From: an uncultured Akkermansia sp.
GTDB lineage: Bacteria; Verrucomicrobiota; Verrucomicrobiia; Verrucomicrobiales; Akkermansiaceae
Direction: 5' to 3'
Length of the DNA: 5,527 nucleotides
NCBI GenBank assembly: GCA_947585525.1
Contig: CANPXA010000128.1
Location: 1-5,527, forward strand
Shown here: positions 1 to 5,462 of the stretch, piece after piece
Numbering within the stretch: the stretch's first letter is position 1
Layout: the number at the start of each line of letters is the position of its first letter
Program-made: the position numbers and the translations under genes
Notes under the pieces: generated by a model
Database searches by the model: none
Told to the model about the DNA's origin: nothing
Seen by the model: only the letters and a program-made list of their open reading frames with translations

Positions 1-2
1 AA

Positions 3-86
3 CTCAGCATCAACCTCTGTGTGCCGGATGAGCGAACCAAACGCCATGGACAGGCTGTAGCTGCTGCTTCCTTGCCCCGACTGTGA
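3..86 (+). CDS. Possible C-terminal end of an unidentified upstream gene (partial)
   Basis: Frame 3 is open from the window edge to a TGA at 84-86 and gives 27 residues ending in RTKRHGQAVAAASLPRL. The composition is protein-like, but the piece is too short to assign to a family. Frame 1 is also open, to a TAG at 58-60, so the frame choice is uncertain; I prefer frame 3 because it is longer. If it is real, its stop lies 28 bases before the kinase start at 115 on the same strand. That spacing fits co-transcription and would explain why no promoter is evident before the kinase. Confidence 0.3.
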   Translation, partial: LSINLCVPDERTKRHGQAVAAASLPRL

Positions 87-114
87 CATCCGTCCCTCCT
101 TCTTGCCGTAGCAG

Positions 115-2676
115 ATGGCTAAGGGAAAAGAAATTTGGATCTGCCCTCACTGCCAAATGCAGGTGGATATAGCTCCTCTCGGGCTGTATGCGGAGGTGAC
201 TTGTCCGCGCTGTTTCTACGTGGATCGCGTGCACGCGCAGCTCGGGAACTTCCGTCTGGACGGCGTGTTAGGAGTGGGCGGCATGAGTGTGGTGTACCGC
301 GCCATGGACATGGCACTGCACCGACCTCTTGCGCTGAAGGTGCTCAACGACACCTTCCGTGACCAACCGGAGCGAATCGAGCGTTTCGAAAACGAGAGCG
401 CCATGATGGCTCGTGTGCGCCACGAAAACGTGACTTCCGTTTACTCTGCCGGAAGAGCGTACGGGCAGTTCTACATCGCCATGGAGCTTGTGGAGGGGCA
501 GAACCTAGAGCGCATGGTGAGTCCTCATCATCCCCTCGACCCTCTTTATGCACTGGAAATCATTAGTCAGGTAGCAGGAGGGCTCAAAGCTGCTCAGGAG
601 GCGGGATTGTTGCACCGTGATATGAAGCCGGGCAACGTCCTCATCACTCCTTCCGGCAAAGTCAAGGTCATCGACTTCGGTTTGGCATTGAACAATCGGG
701 AGGGTGACACCGAGGAAATCATCTGGGCGACTCCTTACTATGTGCCGCCGGAGACGCTAAAACGCGAGCCGGAGGACATGCGCACGGACATCTACGCGCT
801 GGGGATGACGCTGCGCTACCTGCTCACGGGCATTGAGAAATTTGACGGTCCATCGGATTCCCTCGATGACCTGGTTGAAACGAAAAAAAATCGACCTCCC
901 TTCTCCGAGATCCGACCGAACACGGACGCGCAGTTGTGCGATCTGGTGGATCACATGACCGAATTTTCTCCCTCCAAGCGTCCTGCCAACTATGACGACC
1001 TGCTGGAAGAAATCAACGAGGTGCGAACACACCTCACCGCTTTGAGAAAGACCAGGAGCAGAACGAAAGTTTGGGAGCTTCTTTCCTTCCGGTGGGTGGT
1101 TTCCCTCGTAGTCAGCGTCATTCTCGGATTAGGGCTGGCACTCTTTGTTTCCTCGCGCTACAATGCGATTCAACGGCACGCCACCTTGCGTTTGGAAACT
1201 CCATCCCTGATGAGCTCCGATGAGGAGGCTCTTCAAGACGCTCTCCGGCTGCTTCAGGAGGAGGATTACGATGAAGCAGCCCGGATGTTGCTGGAACTTG
1301 CCGAACAGACCAATGAGAGCGGCATGGGGGCATGGGCATCCCTGCTGGCACGTGAGCTGGCACGCTGTTCTGCCTTGGCGGATGCGGATGTCTGGAGAAA
1401 AGCTCAAACACTCCTCAATAAGAACCTTGCCCTGAAGGAGCAGGCGGTTCCGGCGGCACGGTCTCTCATGGGACAAATTGAACAGGCAGCGAACCTGCAA
1501 TTTCCGGGAGCGCGGAGCTGGCTGCAACACAGTGGCGTCTGGAATGATCTCACAGAAAATGAGCTGATCGAGACCATTAATGGACTTACCCAGGGGAAGC
1601 ATCCCGCACCGCTTGCTCTGATGCTCTGGTATAACGCAGCCTTGCAAGCGGTGTGGCTCGAAAATGAGAAACTGCTGACCATCTGTCGCGAGGGCATCAA
1701 GAGAACGATACCGGAGTTGGGAGAATACAGCGGATTGGCGCCTCTGTACAAAAATCTGGACGATCAAGTACAGATACGTCGCAATGCCCTCACCATCGCT
1801 GCCCTCAACAACCTTCAAAATGCCGTCAAGACGAAGGGGGTCGATCAAACCATCATCCTTTCTTTTGAGAAAATCGCCAACAACGAAGCCCTGCCCGCAC
1901 TCATACGCAGCCTTGCGAGCGTTCGGAAAGACGCCGCTACACTGGCGATGCACATGGCGGGTATGCTGTGCCGCCGAGCTCCGGAAAAGTGCAAGCCCGG
2001 GATGTCGTTGGAGCAGATGCTCCGGTCGATCAACACCCCCGAAGAGCAAGGGAAGACGAATATACCGGTGAACGTGTTGGAAGACATACAAGCTGTGGTC
2101 AACCTCTTTGCAAGATCCTCATCGAACGCCCTCTTGAGGAGGCTCTACCTGAAGCAACCGTTCTCCCAATATTCACCGGACTTTCTGACCATAACCGAGG
2201 GTTGGCAGCAGAGACTTAAGGAGGCCGACCAGAAACCGTCCCCATATGCGGAAAGCCTCAACTCAACCGCTCCGAATTCGCTGGAAAAGCTCATTCTCTC
2301 CTGCAAGCAAGCTCGCCTTGTTACCGTACTACCCGGGGCGGTTCTCTCTTTCATGGACAGTCCCGCCGGATTCACCGAAGGAAAACAAACGGTGCTCACC
2401 GGGGCGCAAGCGTGGTTCTTCCGCGACTGCGGCGTCGTGAAAATCGAGCGGCAACGGTTGGTACCCGTACTCGGGCTCCAGGAAGAACGTTTCATGAATT
2501 TTACCCTCTTACCCGGTGTTATCCAGCCCGTTCCGGCTCATATATCCAAGCATTTTTCTGACAAAGGGACGGGGCGAGAACTCCGATCTGCGGCGGACCT
2601 GGAAGGATACGAGGATTTCATCAGCAAAAAACCGGCGCCCTTCCTGCTGACGCGCACCCCGCAAGTCGGACCCTAA
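115..2676 (+). CDS. Transmembrane Hanks-type Ser/Thr protein kinase with N-terminal zinc ribbon and large extracytoplasmic domain
   Basis: This 853-residue protein should phosphorylate Ser/Thr residues on cytoplasmic targets. A zinc ribbon comes first (C10, C13, C30, C33; two CPxC knuckles). The kinase domain spans about 46-305. It has a glycine loop G53-V-G-G-M-S58, ATP lysine K75, helix-C glutamate E94, catalytic H167-R-D169 followed by KPGN, D187-F-G, a degenerate activation-segment end (ATPYYVPPE, 205-213), D225 and R289. All catalytic residues are present, so it should be active. A basic stretch (311-326) precedes one membrane helix (about 327-346), placing the kinase inside and residues 347-853 outside. 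That outer part begins with a TPR-like helical pair (369-398), continues helical, and ends in a probably beta-rich region (733-853); I recognise no sensor domain such as PASTA. The start is fixed by an in-frame TAG at 109-111 just upstream and the zinc ribbon just downstream. No Shine-Dalgarno sequence is visible. The kinase call is firm; signal and substrates are unknown. Confidence 0.95.
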   Translation: MAKGKEIWICPHCQMQVDIAPLGLYAEVTCPRCFYVDRVHAQLGNFRLDGVLGVGGMSVVYRAMDMALHRPLALKVLNDTFRDQPERIERFENESAMMARVRHENVTSVYSAGRAYGQFYIAMELVEGQNLERMVSPHHPLDPLYALEIISQVAGGLKAAQEAGLLHRDMKPGNVLITPSGKVKVIDFGLALNNREGDTEEIIWATPYYVPPETLKREPEDMRTDIYALGMTLRYLLTGIEKFDGPSDSLDDLVETKKNRPPFSEIRPNTDAQLCDLVDHMTEFSPSKRPANYDDLLEEINEVRTHLTALRKTRSRTKVWELLSFRWVVSLVVSVILGLGLALFVSSRYNAIQRHATLRLETPSLMSSDEEALQDALRLLQEEDYDEAARMLLELAEQTNESGMGAWASLLARELARCSALADADVWRKAQTLLNKNLALKEQAVPAARSLMGQIEQAANLQFPGARSWLQHSGVWNDLTENELIETINGLTQGKHPAPLALMLWYNAALQAVWLENEKLLTICREGIKRTIPELGEYSGLAPLYKNLDDQVQIRRNALTIAALNNLQNAVKTKGVDQTIILSFEKIANNEALPALIRSLASVRKDAATLAMHMAGMLCRRAPEKCKPGMSLEQMLRSINTPEEQGKTNIPVNVLEDIQAVVNLFARSSSNALLRRLYLKQPFSQYSPDFLTITEGWQQRLKEADQKPSPYAESLNSTAPNSLEKLILSCKQARLVTVLPGAVLSFMDSPAGFTEGKQTVLTGAQAWFFRDCGVVKIERQRLVPVLGLQEERFMNFTLLPGVIQPVPAHISKHFSDKGTGRELRSAADLEGYEDFISKKPAPFLLTRTPQVGP

Positions 2677-2701
2677 GGCCAAGGCGGCGGAACGCCACTT
2701 A

Positions 2702-2781
2702 ATTTACGAATTACGAATTACGATTTGGAAAATTCCGCGCCGTTGGCGCAAACTAACGGAGCGAGAGCACAGCGGAATTTT
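2702..2781 (+). repeat. Repeat unit 1: ATTTACG-type heptamers plus tail type A stem-loop
   Basis: The unit opens with 7-base repeats (ATTTACG 2702-2708, then AATTACG at 2709-2715 and 2716-2722) just after the kinase gene. It is followed by a structured tail. The outer stem AAAATTCCGC (2729-2738) pairs perfectly with GCGGAATTTT (2772-2781). Inside it lies a small hairpin, GCGCC-GTT-GGCGC (2737-2749), which shares two bases with the outer stem. A weak GC-rich inverted repeat (GGCG/CGCC, about 2683-2696) precedes the heptamers, as in the other units. The tail resembles 5152-5195. Confidence 0.75.
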
Positions 2782-2816
2782 CGAGAATACAGGTGCGGTG
2801 ATAGAAAGAAAGCGGC

Positions 2817-2921
2817 GGGAGACTAAGGCGGTAAGGCTCCCCTGGCGCCTATTTACGATTTACGACGTACAAAGCCCCCGAGAGCGCGGAGGGGATTGGA
2901 CAAAATGCGCGAGCATTTTTT
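2817..2921 (+). repeat. Repeat unit 2: hairpin, ATTTACG heptamers and tail type B
   Basis: GGGAG (2817-2821) can pair with CTCCC (2837-2841). GGCGCCT then leads into two ATTTACG heptamers (2851-2864). Tail B follows: CAAAGC at 2870, a CCCC/GGGG stem (2875-2878 with 2891-2894), the 12-mer GATTGGACAAAA (2894-2905) and a T-run. The same order occurs at 4870-5013, where the 12-mer is identical. The unit lies wholly between two convergent genes. Confidence 0.7.
2902..2921 (+). terminator. Bidirectional intrinsic terminator between convergent genes
   Basis: AAAATGC (2902-2908) and GCATTTT (2913-2919) form a 7-bp stem closed by a GCGA loop. On the plus strand the T-run extends to 2921. On the minus strand the arm ends in TTTT. 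The hairpin starts seven bases beyond the methyltransferase stop codon (2929-2931) and also lies downstream of the kinase gene, so it can serve both. The stem is short with an A/T-rich base, so its strength is uncertain. Confidence 0.6.
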
Positions 2922-2928
2922 CCACCGT

Positions 2929-3858
2929 TTATGATTCCGGGGATTCTGTTTCCCTCAACAAGCAACAGAAGCCACCGGCGCCCGCCCCGTGGTGCGGCAG
3001 CAAACGGTATGCGGGAAAATCGCACAGCGAACTGCGGAACGGAGCCAGTGCGGGAATCTCCACGGCTCTCCAACCGGGGACGCGGCGCAGGATGTAGGCG
3101 ATGACACGTTCATTTTCCTCCGGGTCGTAGGTACAGGTGGTGTAGAGAAGGTGGGCTCCCGGGGCAGCGCAGCGCACGGCGCAAAGCATGATGCCACGCT
3201 GTCGTTTTGCGTTCCCCTGCACCGCTGAAGCTCCCAGGCATCCGGGGTTTTTGATCCCCTTACAGAGCAGAGATTGACCGCTGCACGGGGCATCGACCAA
3301 CAAAAGGTCAAATTTCTTCCCGCTTTCTGCCCATTGGTCCGGCCTGAGTCCGGTGACCCTCGTATTCGACAATCCGCACAGCTCCACGTTATGACGGAGA
3401 ATACCACGGCGGGCAGCGTGCACTTCGTTCGCCGTGTGGTCGTGCAAGGGAAACTGCGCCGCAAGCAGAAGGGTCTTGCCTCCCGGCGCCGCACAGAGAT
3501 CAATACTTCTCCGGGGAGGCTCCGTCAAGGCGCTCAGAGCCGCCCCTTCCCAGCAGGAGGACAAATCCAACACGTAGTACATCCCACGCGCGTAATCCTC
3601 ACAAGCCGTTGGAGTCGCCTCATCTGCCGGCAACCAGACTCTCTCAGGCAACCATGGGAAGGCCGAACGAGCCGCACAGAGGAAAGGTGGAGTGTAGTCA
3701 ACCGGCGCGCGCGGAGAGAGGACAACGGCTCGACGGCTCGCATTTCCCTCCCTCATGGCACGCAGGAGAGCGGCAGCCTGGGCTTCATCGAGCCGCAAAC
3801 GCGAAACGAGACGGAGCTCGTTTTTCGCGACCGGGCGACTGTTAAGTTCACCATTCAT
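2929..3858 (-). CDS. RsmB/RsmF/NSUN-family RNA (cytosine-5) methyltransferase
   Basis: This 309-residue SAM-dependent enzyme should methylate C5 of a cytosine in rRNA or tRNA. Visible motifs are G92-MYYVLDLSS (the segment before the catalytic core), the SAM loop D120-LCAAPGGKT, NEVHAAR (144-150), D189-A-P-C192-S-G (motif IV, with the cysteine that helps release product) and Y239-T-T-C242-T-Y (motif VI, the nucleophile). Both family cysteines are present. The protein ends soon after the core, with no RsmF-type C-terminal extension and no RsmB-type NusB domain. The RNA target therefore cannot be named. An ATG at 3858 is preferred. The frame is open farther upstream to 3966, but that would overlap the ROK gene by about 95 bases. 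It starts 13 bases after the ROK stop, with only a weak AGG-type ribosome site, so translation is probably coupled. A GTG at 3867 is an alternative start. Confidence 0.92.
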   Translation of the reverse strand: MNGELNSRPVAKNELRLVSRLRLDEAQAAALLRAMREGNASRRAVVLSPRAPVDYTPPFLCAARSAFPWLPERVWLPADEATPTACEDYARGMYYVLDLSSCWEGAALSALTEPPRRSIDLCAAPGGKTLLLAAQFPLHDHTANEVHAARRGILRHNVELCGLSNTRVTGLRPDQWAESGKKFDLLLVDAPCSGQSLLCKGIKNPGCLGASAVQGNAKRQRGIMLCAVRCAAPGAHLLYTTCTYDPEENERVIAYILRRVPGWRAVEIPALAPFRSSLCDFPAYRLLPHHGAGAGGFCCLLRETESPES

Positions 3859-3871
3859 TGAATCCACAAGT

Positions 3872-4825
3872 TCACGACCTGTCAAGCGAGTTGAGCGCCA
3901 AGGCCGCAGCCCCGACAATTCCCGCTTCATTCCCGAGCTGAGCCGGCAGCAACTGCAACTTTTCAAAATGCGGCGGATATATCTGAGCTTTCAGTTGTCG
4001 CCTCAGTGGAGCAAAGAGCAGTTCTCCCGCCCTGGCAATGCCTCCCCCTATGATGAAGGCTTGCGGGTTGAGGATGTAGTAACAGGAAAGCATGCAGGCC
4101 GCCAACTTCACAGCCGTGTCCTCCCACAATCCTGCGGCTACTTTGCAGCCTTTCTTCGCCTCATTTTCGAGAGTGATGGGGGTGATCTCCGACGTTTTCT
4201 CACGGGAATCGGCAGAGGCGGCATAGTACATCTTTGCCTCGCGCATGAGCTCGTTGTTGCCGATGTAATCTTCCACGGCGCCACGGTTGCCGTAGTGTCC
4301 GATACGTCCACGGTAGTCGATGCAAACCTGCCCCAGCTCACCGGCCGCACCGACGTGTCCTCGCACCATCTGCCCATTCGCTATCACGCCTGCACCCACT
4401 CCCGTGCCGAGGGTGAGACATACAAGGTCGCGCATACCGCGTCCGGCGCCGAGTTTCCATTCGGCGTACGCCATGCAGTTAGCATCGTTGTCCGCCACTG
4501 TCGTCAAACCGCACGCCTGCTGCACCATAGCACATACCGGCACCCCGTGCCAACCAGGCACATTGGTGAGTGAATCCACGACTCCCTTTTCATGATCCAC
4601 GAATCCCGGCAATCCCAGTCCAACAGCACGCACCGCCGGATACTTCACTTGCATGGATCGGAGACGCACGACAATCTCCCCAATCAATTTCTCCGGTGTC
4701 TCATACCGAGGAGTGCTGATCGGCTCTTCCCTGTACACAAGCTGAGAACCTCGAACCACGGCAAGTTTCACACTCGTTCCGCCGACGTCCACGCCGATGC
4801 CCAGCTCCTGCTGCTCCTTGATCAT
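3872..4825 (-). CDS. ROK-family sugar kinase (glucokinase-like) lacking the zinc motif
   Basis: This 317-residue cytoplasmic kinase should phosphorylate a hexose or related sugar with ATP. It has the N-terminal phosphate loop D13-VGGT17, GLGLPGFVD (69-77), N88-VPGW92, the NDAN motif with catalytic base D114, a second phosphate motif LGTGVGAG (139-146), the sugar-contacting E163 in GAAGELGQ, and a C-terminal IIGGGIA (258-264). No helix-turn-helix precedes the kinase fold, so it is an enzyme and not a ROK repressor. The oddity is zinc. Family members usually have ExGH followed by CxCGxxGCxE. Here the histidine is Q166 and the cysteine positions are G176, Y178 and A183, while the neighbouring G179, G182 and E185 are kept. 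The exact sugar cannot be read from sequence. The start is fixed by an in-frame TAG at 4837-4835 and by the phosphate loop beginning at residue 9. It is the first gene of a likely two-gene operon. Confidence 0.93.
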   Translation of the reverse strand: MIKEQQELGIGVDVGGTSVKLAVVRGSQLVYREEPISTPRYETPEKLIGEIVVRLRSMQVKYPAVRAVGLGLPGFVDHEKGVVDSLTNVPGWHGVPVCAMVQQACGLTTVADNDANCMAYAEWKLGAGRGMRDLVCLTLGTGVGAGVIANGQMVRGHVGAAGELGQVCIDYRGRIGHYGNRGAVEDYIGNNELMREAKMYYAASADSREKTSEITPITLENEAKKGCKVAAGLWEDTAVKLAACMLSCYYILNPQAFIIGGGIARAGELLFAPLRRQLKAQIYPPHFEKLQLLPAQLGNEAGIVGAAALALNSLDRS

Positions 4826-4831
4826 GGCCCC

Positions 4832-4860
4832 ATTCTACCACGCATCGACGCCTTCCGCAA
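4832..4860 (-). promoter_or_regulatory. Predicted promoter of the ROK kinase operon, leaderless type
   Basis: On the minus strand TTGCGG (4860-4855) is followed by a 17-base spacer and TAGAAT (4837-4832). Exactly six bases then separate the hexamer from the ATG at 4825. Transcription normally starts about seven bases after the -10 box, so the mRNA should begin at or next to the start codon. No Shine-Dalgarno sequence is seen. The -35 box matches consensus only partly. Confidence 0.55.
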
Positions 4861-4869
4861 GACCCACAA

Positions 4870-5013
4870 GGCAAACGCGGGGCGTTTGCCTATTTACGAT
4901 TTACGATTTGAATTTTAGCGCGCTACGCGCGGGGGATGCAAAGCGCCCGACGGCCCCGTAGAGGGCGCACGCGAAGCGGGCGGGCAGGGCGATTGGACAA
5001 AAGCGCAGTTTTT
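4870..5013 (+). repeat. Repeat unit 3: perfect hairpin, ATTTACG heptamers and tail type B
   Basis: A perfect 9-bp hairpin, GGCAAACGC-GGG-GCGTTTGCC (4870-4890), leads into two ATTTACG heptamers (4892-4905) and ATTTGAA. Next come a GCGCG-CTA-CGCGC hairpin (4918-4930) and tail B. The tail starts with CAAAGC at 4939, then has a GCGCCC/GGGCGC stem (4943-4948 with 4963-4968), the 12-mer GATTGGACAAAA (4991-5002) and TTTTT (5009-5013). Compared with unit 2 the stem sequence differs but pairing is kept, and about 25 extra GC-rich bases lie between the stem and the 12-mer. Confidence 0.7.
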
Positions 5014-5110
5014 GCCCGCAGGGCGCTGAGGTAGTGCGGTACCGAAGCGTCAAAGCGAGAGCGGAGGTGGAAGGAGGGAGCATGGGGTGGTAGTGGTAGG
5101 AAAGGGGCGG
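5014..5110. other. GC-rich noncoding stretch ending in a G-rich purine tract
   Basis: I see no credible gene here. From about 5062 the plus strand is almost all purine with many short G-runs (GG, GGG and two GGGG within about 50 bases), enough for a two-tier G-quadruplex on the plus strand. The tract lies more than 230 bases upstream of the ROK start, between repeat units 3 and 4. Confidence 0.4.
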
Positions 5111-5195
5111 GAGGCGCCTAGGAGCGCCTCATTTACGATTTATGATTTACGAAATTCCACACCGTTGGTGCAATATAGCACGCTGGCGTGTGGAG
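5111..5195 (+). repeat. Repeat unit 4: hairpin, three heptamers and tail type A
   Basis: GAGGCGC (5111-5117) pairs with GCGCCTC (5124-5130). Three 7-base repeats follow directly: ATTTACG, ATTTATG, ATTTACG (5131-5151). Tail A then has TCCACA (5156-5161) pairing with TGTGGA (5189-5194), with an inner CACC-GTT-GGTG hairpin (5160-5170). It aligns with 2729-2781, sharing AAATTCC, CCGTTGG and GCAA. The differing bases change on both sides of the stems. Confidence 0.75.
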
Positions 5196-5204
5196 AAAGT
5201 CTCC

Positions 5205-5284
5205 ATAAAAACCTACCCGCCGAGTTAAAGCGCTGCAACGCCCCGGCGGGTAGGAAAATGATAATAAGGATACGTTACTTCCTT
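5205..5284 (-). ncRNA. Candidate small RNA, about 78 nt, with own promoter and terminator
   Basis: A strong minus-strand promoter (5319-5291) predicts a transcript starting with A at 5284. Transcription should stop in the T-run at 5211-5207. The RNA has a possible weak 5' hairpin (AAGGA/TCCTT, nine-base loop, 5284-5266), an A/U-rich linker and then a large terminator stem. No ATG or other convincing start codon lies in it, so it is probably noncoding. I do not recognise it as a known RNA family. It could instead be an attenuated leader of the ROK operon, but that gene lies about 380 bases farther on with its own promoter. It sits in the gap between repeat units 4 and 5. Confidence 0.5.
5207..5254 (-). 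terminator. Strong Rho-independent terminator (minus strand)
   Basis: CCTACCCGCCG (5212-5222) and CGGCGGGTAGG (5244-5254) form a perfect 11-bp GC-rich stem around a 21-base loop. On the minus strand it is followed at once by TTTTT (5211-5207), the classic terminator layout. On the plus strand only AAAATG follows, so it acts on minus-strand transcripts. No protein gene ends nearby on that strand. Confidence 0.75.
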
Positions 5285-5290
5285 GGCGAT

Positions 5291-5319
5291 ATTAGAACAC
5301 GAGATGATGGGAATGTCAA
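5291..5319 (-). promoter_or_regulatory. Near-consensus promoter of the candidate small RNA
   Basis: Minus-strand TTGACA (5319-5314) is a perfect -35 box. A 17-base spacer (5313-5297) leads to TCTAAT (5296-5291), five of six bases of the -10 consensus. The predicted start is the A at 5284. It points away from the prepilin gene and toward the terminator at 5254-5207. Confidence 0.65.
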
Positions 5320-5363
5320 GGCGCCAGAGGCGCCTATTTACAAAGCCGCCGACGGCTGTATAG
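5319..5363 (+). repeat. Repeat unit 5: hairpin, partial heptamer and short tail type B
   Basis: AGGCGCC-AGA-GGCGCCT (5319-5335) is a perfect 7-bp hairpin. One partial heptamer, ATTTAC (5336-5341), runs straight into CAAAGC (5341-5346). A short AGCCG-CCGA-CGGCT hairpin (5344-5357) follows. The 12-mer and T-run of the other tail B copies are missing. The first base of the hairpin is also the edge of the small-RNA -35 box. Confidence 0.65.
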
Positions 5364-5428
5364 TCAATTATAATTTTGAGAGTATTTGCATTTTTCTCGG
5401 GACGGATGGGGAGCCTTCTTCTTTTGGA

Positions 5429-5456
5429 TTGACATCGACGTTGTTTGTGCTAGCAT
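5429..5456 (+). promoter_or_regulatory. Predicted promoter of the prepilin gene, leaderless type
   Basis: TTGACA (5429-5434) is a perfect -35 box. A 16-base spacer leads to TAGCAT (5451-5456). Six bases then precede the ATG at 5463, the same geometry as the ROK promoter. The TAG inside the -10 box is in frame with the ATG, so the coding region cannot extend upstream of it. No Shine-Dalgarno sequence is visible. Confidence 0.6.
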
Positions 5457-5462
5457 CGATTT

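Noticed and set aside
1129..2091. Open frame of 320 codons on the minus strand inside the kinase gene
   Set aside because: It lies fully antisense to a gene with complete kinase motifs, has no recognisable domain and has a composition expected from the opposite strand.
2702..2725. Heptamer arrays as a CRISPR array
   Set aside because: The repeats are seven bases long and directly adjacent with no spacers, and no cas genes are present.
2798..3097. Open frame of 99 codons on the plus strand
   Set aside because: It runs through repeat unit 2 and its terminator and then antisense into the methyltransferase; the composition is not protein-like.
3859..3966. Longer N-terminus for the methyltransferase (start at 3966)
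   Set aside because: It would overlap the ROK coding region by about 95 bases; the extra residues are a shadow of the ROK frame and an ATG follows 13 bases after the ROK stop.
3755..4573. Open frame of 272 codons on the plus strand across the ROK/methyltransferase junction
   Set aside because: It is antisense to two well-supported genes, is Arg/Ser/His rich and has no motif.
4901..5083. Open frame of 60 codons on the minus strand in the divergent region
   Set aside because: It is made of repeat-unit and GC-rich sequence, with no motif or ribosome site.
5369..5374. Perfect TATAAT on the plus strand as a prepilin promoter
   Set aside because: No -35-like hexamer lies 16-18 bases upstream, and a better promoter (5429-5456) is closer to the start codon.
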